DNA of 32,640 nucleotides. It comes from Planctomycetaceae bacterium. Lineage in GTDB: Bacteria; Planctomycetota; Planctomycetia; Planctomycetales; Planctomycetaceae. Of this stretch, positions 7,673-14,303 are shown in pieces (position 1 is the stretch's first letter; every line of letters begins with the position of its first letter). The notes beneath the pieces were generated by a model. The model saw only the letters and a program-made list of their open reading frames with translations. It ran no database searches and was not told where the DNA came from. Where the stretch lies: positions 1 through 32,640 of the forward strand of contig JAKFUF010000103.1 of NCBI GenBank assembly GCA_021732845.1, in the 5' to 3' direction. A program made the translations under genes and the position numbers.

Positions 7673-9589
7673 TCACTTCCGGACATGCGCCTGGACTTCC
7701 TTGGGGAAGTGTTCCAGCAGTGTGGTCATGGGGTTGAAGGCGACCGCGCCCAGACCACAAATCGATGTGTTTTCCATCACCCGTGCCAATGTCTTGATCA
7801 GTTCCGACTTCTGTTCGGCTTCCGCCGAACTCCACTGTTTGTTCTGCAACTGCGTCCCCAACTGCGCCAATTGGTCCGTCCCCAGCCGGCAGGGGATGCA
7901 TTTGCCACAGGATTCATTGCGGAAAAACTCCGTGGCATTCAGCGCCATGCCGGTGATGTCGGCGTTGGCGGGGGTGTCGGCATAGACCACGAAGCCGGCA
8001 CCCAGCATCAGATTGTTGTTGCGCCAGAAGATCAGGTCCAGAGGAAGATCCTCCAGCATCACATCGGGCTCGCCCTTGGAGAGATGCTGGGCGACAAACC
8101 GCTCCATGATCGCCTTTTCGTCCGGGTCGGTCTTGTCGTTCATCCGGGCGAGCTTTTTGCGGAACTTGTCGCCCCAGCCGGCCAGCCGCGCGGGGAGGAA
8201 GCCACCCGAGGGACCGGACGGAGCCATGCACTTCAGCGGGAGCTTGTCGCGCATGCCCCCCGCCGCCTTGATCACCTCACCCAGCGTGATGCCGATGGGC
8301 ACTTCGTACACGCCGTTTTTCGCCAGGTCGCCGCTGATCGAGAAGAACCGGGCACCCTTGAAGTTGGGCCGGCCCAGGCTGGCGTAGCCCTTGCCCCCGT
8401 ACATGGCGATCAACGGCACCCACGAATAGGTCTCGACGTTGTTGACGATCGTCGGCTTGTCCCGCAGGCCGTTGGTCATCAGTTCGGGCGGCCGGGGGCG
8501 TGGCTCAGCCCGGCGGTCTTCCATCGCCTCGATCAGCGCGCTCTGCTCACCGCAGATGTAGCCACCGGGGCTGGTGAAGACCTCAAGCTGGAACGACCGG
8601 TTCGTCCCCAGAATGTCCTTGCCGCACATCCGCAGCTCGACCGCGCGGGCGATCTCTTCCTTCATCCGCTCGATCTGTTCCTCGTATTCGTGGCGGATGT
8701 AGACGTAGCCGTTCGTCGCATCGGTCAGCAGGCCGGCGAGGACCATGCCTTCCACGAGCAGATGCGGCGTGCGCAGCATCAGTTCGCGGTCCTTGAAGGT
8801 GGCCGGTTCGCTTTCGTCCGCGTTGCAGACGATGTATTTGGGAGAGCCCTGGGCATTGAGCACGTCCGACCATTTGCGGAACGCGGGCATGCCGGCACCG
8901 CCCATCCCCAGCAGGTTGGACGACTTCAACTCGTTCAACAGCGGAATCTCGGCGATGTCGTATTCACCACCCGGCTTGCGGGGGAGCATGTCGGAGCTGG
9001 GAAATTCGCGGACGAATTTCTTAATGGCCGAGTAGGGCTTCAGTGGCTCGGCCCCGGCCACGCCGCCAGCCGGCCCCGCATAGATGTCAATCTTCCACGG
9101 GCGTTCGATGGACTGTTTGAAGTTCTCGTCGAAGTCGGGCTCGGGCAGGCCGAAGTTGTCAACCGCCTGCCGGACCATTTCCACCGCTTGTTCTGGCGTG
9201 CGGCCGGTGAAATTGAACTCGTGGTAGCCTTCCGGCCCGGTCTTGCAGCGGATCCGCAGAATGGGGGCGCGGTCGCAGCGTCCCAAACAGGAGACGCCAT
9301 TGACCTCAAGCTGGTCCTTGCTGTAGCCCTTGTCGGTCAGCAGCTTTTCGAGCCGGGCCAGCATCTGGCCCCCGTTGCGAACGTGACACGAAAGGTCGCG
9401 GCAGACCTGCGCCTGGATCATCGGCGCTGGCTGTTCGATGCGGAACGAGGGGAAGCAGCTCGCCACTTCCTGCACGCGGTGTGGCGGAACGCCGAGCACT
9501 TCCGCCAGCGTCTTCATTTCCTCATGCGAAAGATGACCATGCCGCTCCTGGACGTGGGTCAAATGCTGGGCAATGCTCGTATGCGACAT
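7673..9589 (-). CDS. NuoE-NuoF fusion: NADH-oxidising flavoprotein subunit
   Basis: A 638-residue protein. Residues 1-120 form a NuoE-like thioredoxin-fold [2Fe-2S] domain with Cys63, Cys68, Cys101 and Cys105 (CxxxxC ... CxxxC). From about 180 it is NuoF-like: the FMN/NADH loop GMGGAGMPAFRKW (228-240), CNADESEP (255-262), GGYICGEQSALIEAMEDRR, and the C-terminal [4Fe-4S] site ESCGKCIPCR with Cys561, 564, 567 and distal Cys611. All expected ligands are present. It lacks the extra C-terminal ferredoxin domain of HydB/HoxF-type proteins. NuoE and NuoF are usually separate; the fusion plus the downstream Fe-S/cNMP gene, 137 bp away on the same strand, suggests a compact diaphorase module. No membrane subunits of complex I are present. 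The start is the ATG at 9587-9589 and lacks a clear ribosome-binding site. Confidence 0.9.
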   Translation of the reverse strand: MSHTSIAQHLTHVQERHGHLSHEEMKTLAEVLGVPPHRVQEVASCFPSFRIEQPAPMIQAQVCRDLSCHVRNGGQMLARLEKLLTDKGYSKDQLEVNGVSCLGRCDRAPILRIRCKTGPEGYHEFNFTGRTPEQAVEMVRQAVDNFGLPEPDFDENFKQSIERPWKIDIYAGPAGGVAGAEPLKPYSAIKKFVREFPSSDMLPRKPGGEYDIAEIPLLNELKSSNLLGMGGAGMPAFRKWSDVLNAQGSPKYIVCNADESEPATFKDRELMLRTPHLLVEGMVLAGLLTDATNGYVYIRHEYEEQIERMKEEIARAVELRMCGKDILGTNRSFQLEVFTSPGGYICGEQSALIEAMEDRRAEPRPRPPELMTNGLRDKPTIVNNVETYSWVPLIAMYGGKGYASLGRPNFKGARFFSISGDLAKNGVYEVPIGITLGEVIKAAGGMRDKLPLKCMAPSGPSGGFLPARLAGWGDKFRKKLARMNDKTDPDEKAIMERFVAQHLSKGEPDVMLEDLPLDLIFWRNNNLMLGAGFVVYADTPANADITGMALNATEFFRNESCGKCIPCRLGTDQLAQLGTQLQNKQWSSAEAEQKSELIKTLARVMENTSICGLGAVAFNPMTTLLEHFPKEVQAHVRK

Positions 9590-9720
9590 GCGGAAGTACC
9601 GATCCGTTCTATTTCTGGAAGTGTCAACCGACTGGAAGGTTCTACCCGGGACGCTCTGCCCTCTGGTGGCGGGCGCCCTTGACGGGTCCTTATTCCCGAG
9701 TCTGTGCTTCGGCTCGACTT

Positions 9721-10206
9721 CTAATCCTTGGCTCCATCATCGTCATTCAGTTGTTCCGGCCCGTCGTAATACTCGGCCACGAGCCTCTTGTCCAAACCGA
9801 CCGCTTCCGCGAGCCACATCGCCCGCTTGCGGGACGGCTGGCCCAGCTTCGTTGTCACCCAGTAGAAAAAAACGCACGCCCCAAGCAGCAAGGCTGCCCC
9901 GCCAAGCCCGTCTCCCCACGGCACCGGCTTGCCCGGCGGCCGGTTGTAAGCCGCAATGCCCTGCAGAATGGCGGCAATCATGCCAACCACCGCCGCGCCC
10001 CGCAACCAACCGAGCATGATCGACTTGAAACTCAGCCCGATCTTCTGCCCACGAAAACTTTCAGCCGTCTCCGTTCCGTGCAGGATGATCCATGTTTCCA
10101 GCGGAATCACCGGCACGTACCACAGGTGAAAGAACTTCGTCGCGACATTAAACAGCCCCGGAACCTGATCCACCCTCCCGTAAAATTTAGTGCCCGTGAT
10201 AATCAT
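9721..10206 (-). CDS. Small two-helix membrane protein sharing the PLET motif
   Basis: 161 residues from the ATG at 10204-10206 (MIITGTKFYG). An ATG nine codons upstream (10231-10233) is also open but leaves no room for a ribosome-binding site. The N-terminal part, FFHLWYVPVIPLETWI, closely resembles the central strand pair of the zinc-ribbon protein at 4539-4883 but has no cysteine pairs. Two hydrophobic segments follow (about residues 66-85, IMLGWLRGAAVVGMIAAIL, and 105-120, GAALLLGACVFFYWV), then a charged tail. It lies 49 bases after the quinone-reductase gene (22 bases for the longer start) and is probably cotranscribed with it. Function unknown. Confidence 0.7.
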   Translation of the reverse strand: MIITGTKFYGRVDQVPGLFNVATKFFHLWYVPVIPLETWIILHGTETAESFRGQKIGLSFKSIMLGWLRGAAVVGMIAAILQGIAAYNRPPGKPVPWGDGLGGAALLLGACVFFYWVTTKLGQPSRKRAMWLAEAVGLDKRLVAEYYDGPEQLNDDDGAKD

Positions 10207-10255
10207 GTCGTGCAGATGGCCAGGTCTGGACATCCCCTTGCTTCAAGGCCGCCAG

Positions 10256-11257
10256 TCAACCCACTTCCATGACAATTTTGCCCGACAGCGACCCCTTTTT
10301 CTCCAGTGTGTTATCCTGCTGTGACTGATGGGCCTGCGCCGCCTGCGACAAGGGCAGGGTCATCCCCACCTGTGGCTTCCAGCGCCCGGCCTCAAACGCC
10401 GCATTGAGAGCCTCGCCGCAGGCCCGCTGCTCATCGGGCGTCCCGTTGAACATCGCAAAACCGATCAGGGACAAATCCTTGGTGTAGAACGGGCCGTGTG
10501 GAAACTCGGGCCGCGCCTGCCGCCCGGCCATGATGATGATCCTGCCGCGCGGGGCCATCATCGACACCGTGCGGTCATAGGTCGGCTCGCGCTGTGTCTC
10601 GAACCAGACGTGAACCCCGCCATGGTCTGCCGCGAATTTGCGAATCTGGTCGTCCATGTCCGGGGCTTTGTAGTCCACTGCCAGGTCGGCACCCAATCGG
10701 CGGCACAGTTCCAGCTTGGCCGGGCTGCCGGCAGTGGCGATGACTTTGGCACCGGCAGCGTGTGCCAACTGGATCACCGCGGAGCCGACGCCGCCCGTGC
10801 CGCCGTTGACAAACACCAATTCTCCCGGCTGCAGTCGCGCGCAGCGAAACAAGCCGAGATGCGCCGTAATGCCCACCAGCGCCCCCGCGGCCGCCTGCGC
10901 ATCACTTTCACTGGCAGGGGTCGGGTACAGCCACTGTTCGTGGACGGCGGCGAATTCGGAAAAGCTCCCCTGCCGTCCGAACAGCCCCTGATTGCTGCCC
11001 CAGACGCGGTCGCCCTGTTTGAAACGCTTCACATCCGGCCCGACGGCAGCCACGGTCCCGGCCAAATCGCAGCCGATCACATACGGATAGCTCAGCGGCA
11101 TGGCGATCATCCCGCCACGAATGTACGTGTCGATGGGATTGACCGCCGTGGCTCCCACTTTGACCAACACTTCGCCAGCCTTCGGCTCTGGAATCGGAAG
11201 ATCGCCGTATTGTATCACGCCCGGCGCGCCGGTCTCTGTGATATACGCGGCTTTCAT
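10256..11257 (-). CDS. Zinc-independent quinone oxidoreductase-like (MDR family) enzyme
   Basis: 333 residues from the ATG at 11255-11257, preceded by GGAG six bases upstream. The frame is open further upstream but that stretch is not gene-like. It has the two-domain layout of NADPH:quinone reductases: an N-terminal GroES-like part (GEVLVKVGATAVNPIDTYIR, YVIGCDLAGTVAAVG) and a Rossmann domain with VNGGTGGVGSAVIQLAHA. The cysteine/histidine ligands for catalytic and structural zinc of alcohol dehydrogenases are absent, which points to the zeta-crystallin/QOR branch. It should use NADPH to reduce quinones or enals; the substrate cannot be told. It may start the short operon with the membrane protein 3' of it. 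Confidence 0.88.
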   Translation of the reverse strand: MKAAYITETGAPGVIQYGDLPIPEPKAGEVLVKVGATAVNPIDTYIRGGMIAMPLSYPYVIGCDLAGTVAAVGPDVKRFKQGDRVWGSNQGLFGRQGSFSEFAAVHEQWLYPTPASESDAQAAAGALVGITAHLGLFRCARLQPGELVFVNGGTGGVGSAVIQLAHAAGAKVIATAGSPAKLELCRRLGADLAVDYKAPDMDDQIRKFAADHGGVHVWFETQREPTYDRTVSMMAPRGRIIIMAGRQARPEFPHGPFYTKDLSLIGFAMFNGTPDEQRACGEALNAAFEAGRWKPQVGMTLPLSQAAQAHQSQQDNTLEKKGSLSGKIVMEVG

Positions 11258-11515
11258 CGAAGGCTCCGCCCGTGAGACGTCTGAAAAGATTGCCGGAAGT
11301 GACTGAAAGCTGTTGTGTGATGGGACAGTATACGAATGCGTGCGGGAAGTTCCAGACTGCCGCAACGGTTCTCCAATCAGTGCGAAACTGGGTAGATTTT
11401 GCGGGCTCGGAGGAAGTGAAGATTACCGAACCATAATCTTTGCCCGCACGCGGAAACCGGCATTTTTTCCGTTCGGCAGCGGCCGGTTTGTCTCTCGTCC
11501 GTTGGTTTCCGTGGC

Positions 11516-11857
11516 TCACCCCTTCACCTTGAACCCCATCGCCTGCAAGGCCGTACGCACCCGGTCCAACAACTCTCCCTGCAACTCCAACCCCTCCTCG
11601 GTCAGAGTTCCCCCGGAGCCGAGGGTGTTCTTGAGCTGCTTCAGCAGTGCGGGCAAATCGTTGTCTTCCGCGGCGAGCCCGCGCACGACGGTGACCCGCT
11701 TCCCCTTGGCCCGCTTTTCCATGGCGATTCGCGCCGTCTGTTTCCCTGGTGGCTTGTGGAGAACCGCCGGGGCGGGACAGTCACACTCGGACTCCGGCTT
11801 CCCGCAACGCTCGCAGTGGGGTGGGCGGTCAAAAATCGTGCCTTCAAGCAACCGCAT
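11516..11857 (-). CDS. SUI1/eIF1-family translation initiation factor (YciH-like)
   Basis: 113 residues from an ATG with AAGGGA five bases upstream. The N-terminus holds a small zinc-ribbon-like piece, CERCGKPESECDC, and the C-terminal half is the SUI1 fold: KGKRVTVVRGL, then LPALLKQLKNTLGSGGT and the closing LQGELLDRVRTALQAMGFKV. The length and order match bacterial YciH/eIF1-like proteins, thought to act at the 30S subunit during start-codon selection or stress; that role is known from other bacteria, not shown here. It stands alone with 258 bases to the next gene. Confidence 0.9.
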   Translation of the reverse strand: MRLLEGTIFDRPPHCERCGKPESECDCPAPAVLHKPPGKQTARIAMEKRAKGKRVTVVRGLAAEDNDLPALLKQLKNTLGSGGTLTEEGLELQGELLDRVRTALQAMGFKVKG

Positions 11858-12050
11858 TTCGATCCCTTAACATGGAGGTTGAGGTGTTCTTCCCTTTCGG
11901 TGCGCCTGAACAGTCACACAGCGTCGGTCCTGCGGGGACGATTTCCGACTCTTTCGTTGCCTGGGGGCAGCCGGGTAAGATCGACGATCCCGACAAGAGT
12001 CCCGTCTTTGAATTCGATGCAATTTCAAATTCCATGAAACAGAGACGCCC

Positions 12051-12094
12051 GACTTTTGTCGGAGATTTCAAATTTGACGTGTCCGACAAAAGTC
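12051..12094. repeat. 13-bp perfect inverted repeat
   Basis: GACTTTTGTCGGA (12051-12063) pairs perfectly with TCCGACAAAAGTC (12082-12094). The 18-nt loop contains the AAATTTGA word. A similar arm (CTTTTGTCGGAGA) appears again at about 12485. Confidence 0.8.
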
Positions 12095-12255
12095 CATTTC
12101 GCTGGTTTCAATGCAATGTCAAATTTCAGATTTCAAATTTCACAGTAAAATACTTTGTCGCAGCATCCACACTGTGGGGGAACAGTTACGTTCGCGCCAT
12201 TGAAGCTCAGTCGACAGTTCGGTGTGGCTGAACAGACTGTGAAATTTGAAATTTG

Positions 12256-12461
12256 CTGACCGTCACGGATTTTGGGGGCGGTTTCCGTCATGGGGATGGA
12301 GGTGGACAGGATGAAAAGGATGGTCGAGGATCAGGATAAGGATCTGTTTGTGCCGGCGCTCCATGAAACCATCCTTGCTGATCCTCTCACATCCTTCCAA
12401 TCCTGTCCCCAAATCCTCACTCACGACAACTGGCCGGCCCCCCAAAATCCGTGACGGTCAG
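12256..12461. mobile_element. 206-bp palindromic MITE-like element
   Basis: The two ends are perfect 23-bp inverted repeats beginning CTGACCGTCACGGATTTTGG (12256-12278 and 12439-12461). The inner arms are also largely complementary, built of AGGAT words on the left and ATCCT words on the right, so the whole unit can fold into one long hairpin. Both outer flanks read GAAATTTG (12248-12255 and 12462-12469), consistent with an 8-bp target duplication, though the surrounding DNA is itself made of this word. It has no coding capacity; the frames on both strands arise from the palindrome. A non-autonomous mobile element is the best explanation. Confidence 0.65.
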
Positions 12462-12584
12462 GAAATTTGAGATTTGAAATTGGCTTTTGTCGGAGACCTC
12501 AAATTTGAGATTTGAAATTCACTTTTGTCAGACACGTCAAGATTGAAATCACTCCTGCACGTCTTCGCGACTGGGTGTCATCGC

Positions 12585-13472
12585 ATGTCATTGCTGAAAA
12601 CTCAACTGCCGGCTCCCGTGCTGCGTGCGACGCGTGTCGATGTGGTCAGTTCCTCGTTGCTGACCATCGTTGGCGGCATGGTCCTGTTGAACATGGTCCT
12701 CGCGATCCTCTGGTTTGTGACATGGGTTCCCGCGCCCCGGGTGCCGGCTCCCATCGAACTGATCCAGTTCACCGGCGGCAGCGAGGATGGTGCCGTGGGA
12801 GAGACCCTGCAACTGGAGTCTCCCGAGGCGGTCACGAATGATCCCTCACTGGCCGAGATTGAAGCCGACGAGTCAGAGATCCAGGAGCAGTTGGACACGA
12901 TTGTGGAATTGGCCGACCAGTCGGTGATTCAGGCCGACAAACAGTTCGAACTCCAAACTCGAGACGCCGGAAAAAAGGGGAGCGCCAAAGGAACCGGACG
13001 GCGGCCCCTGGGGCTCGGGCCGGGCAACACCGGTGGCGTTCCGGCCGAGAATCGCTGGTTCATTCGCTACGGAGAAGGGCAGTCGCTCGAGGAATACGCC
13101 CGGCAACTGGATTTCTTCGGCATCGAACTGGGGGCCTTGGTGGACGGCGAACTGGCCTACGTGTCGGATTTTTCCAAGGTGCCCAAAGTTCGGCGAGTGA
13201 AGGACGGCTCACAGGAAAAGCGGTTGTATTTCACCTGGCAGGGCGGCTCCCGCAAGTTGTCCGATGTTGAACTGCTGCGCAACGCCGGCGTCGAGGTGGG
13301 AGGCGGCGTGATCTTTCAGTTTGTTCCGAAGGAACGCGAGATGGACCTGGCCCGGTTGGAAATGGATTACCGCCGCCGCAACCCCCAGGAAATCCGCCGT
13401 ACCTATTTCGCGGTCGTCCGTGCCCGCGTGGGTTACGAGATCGTTGTCACGGGCCAGACGTATCTCAAGTAA
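12585..13472 (+). CDS. Membrane-anchored protein of unknown function, planctomycete type
   Basis: 295 residues from the ATG at 12585 (MSLLKTQLPAP); an in-frame ATG at 12525 lies in repeat DNA and is unlikely. One membrane helix spans about 21-47 with a short basic cytoplasmic end. An acidic segment follows (LAEIEADESEIQEQLDTIVE), then a Gly/Arg linker and a C-terminal globular domain from about 150 (RWFIRYGEGQSLEEYARQLD ... KRLYFTWQGGSRK ... RRTYFAVVRARVGYEIVVTG). I have seen this layout in planctomycete proteins beside MotA/TolQ/ExbB-type genes; none lie beside it here. Function unknown. Confidence 0.75.
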   Translation: MSLLKTQLPAPVLRATRVDVVSSSLLTIVGGMVLLNMVLAILWFVTWVPAPRVPAPIELIQFTGGSEDGAVGETLQLESPEAVTNDPSLAEIEADESEIQEQLDTIVELADQSVIQADKQFELQTRDAGKKGSAKGTGRRPLGLGPGNTGGVPAENRWFIRYGEGQSLEEYARQLDFFGIELGALVDGELAYVSDFSKVPKVRRVKDGSQEKRLYFTWQGGSRKLSDVELLRNAGVEVGGGVIFQFVPKEREMDLARLEMDYRRRNPQEIRRTYFAVVRARVGYEIVVTGQTYLK

Positions 13473-13601
13473 GGGAGCTGGAGGGAAAACCCGCCTGGAG
13501 CGTTCGACGCGCGGTGCTCCGCGTGCTAGGACCGGAGAAAGAATAACTGTCGCATTCTTAGTTAGAACGAATTACTCTCCCGGGCGACGATGGCAAAAAT
13601 C

Positions 13602-13827
13602 ATCCCGGAGGGATGAAAGCTCTTAGCCGGGGGTTGAGCGAAGCGACACTCCCGGTTAGGAACCAGGAAATGCTCCGATCCCGGAGGGATCGCAGCATCT
13701 GGCGAGGAACGGTGCTGGCACCCCTGCCGGGGTGCGTTCGTCACACCTGCTTTTCCGGGGGTGTCGCTTCGTGTCTGTCGACACTTCGCTCAACCCCCGG
13801 CTAAGAGCTGTGATCCCTCCGGGATCA
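13602..13827. repeat. Palindromic intergenic element with ~48-bp inverted ends
   Basis: The left arm 13602-13649 begins ATCCCGGAGGGATGAAAGCT and reads on through TTAGCCGGGGGTTGAGCGAA. The right arm 13780-13827 is its reverse complement with about four mismatches. The centre carries another ATCCCGGAGGGAT palindrome (13678-13690) and a GCACCCC/GGGGTGC stem (13718-13735). I recognise this phrase as a common intergenic repeat of planctomycete genomes. It may be a non-autonomous (REP- or MITE-like) element. The remaining bases of 13473-14303 hold this and the next repeat only. Confidence 0.75.
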
Positions 13828-13926
13828 TCCTTGGTGACGCTGCTCTTTCAATAAACTGCTGTTCTGTGGTCCTCAACACGCCGGCATAAAACTCCCTGTT
13901 ATTGATGACGCGATCCCTACCAGCAC

Positions 13927-14212
13927 CAAGGACCGAACAAAGAATAAAAGTACGCTTCAAGATGCTGACCGAAGGCCGGTCTTAGGCAACGCGAAAGGGA
14001 ACCACGAATTTTCACGAATAAGACGAATGTCACGAATAACAACGCGCAGGATTCCATCGCCCGCGAAGCCATGCCGGTTGATGATTTGTGAAATTCGTAA
14101 CATTCGTGAAAATTCGTGGTTAATTTATGACCGTACGATTCCCGCACCGTTTTGCCAGGCCTGTCGACTTCACCAATAACTTCATTCGTTGTCCTTGATG
14201 GCGTTCGCTGCT
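13927..14212 (+). repeat. Dispersed ~286-bp repeat, copy A
   Basis: Runs from AGGACCGAACAAAGAATAAA to the TTCGCTGCTG word. It contains a perfect 19-bp inverted repeat (14001-14019 with 14102-14120) built of CACGAAT words. The same sequence, inverted, lies at 18272-18557, and a more divergent copy at 23754-24005. It fills most of the gap between two converging genes. Confidence 0.8.
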
Positions 14213-14303
14213 GCGTGGCTGGCCAGAAAAGCGTTCAATTCGGCTTCGGCACTTTCCGGCGACTGCACCGGAATGATCATGAATCGGAAGGCCATCGTTT
14301 GTC

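Larger units (their letters stand above)
11858..12584. other. Repeat-rich intergenic region
   Basis: No gene is supported. The region is built of reiterated AAATTTGA / TCAAATTT words (for example 12101-12145, 12241-12255, 12462-12520), two direct copies of a CTTTTGTCGGAGA word (about 12053 and 12485), a 13-bp hairpin at 12051-12094 and a 206-bp terminal-inverted-repeat element. The coding start at 12585 must have its promoter in the last ~100 bases. Confidence 0.75.

Noticed and set aside
11454-11489. 8-bp stem AAACCGGC/GCCGGTTT as a terminator for the SUI1-like gene
   Set aside because: The loop is 20 nt and no U-tract follows on either strand, so it was not called.
12263-12454. 60-codon frames on both strands inside the 206-bp element
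   Set aside because: They exist on both strands because the element is a palindrome; no coding signal.
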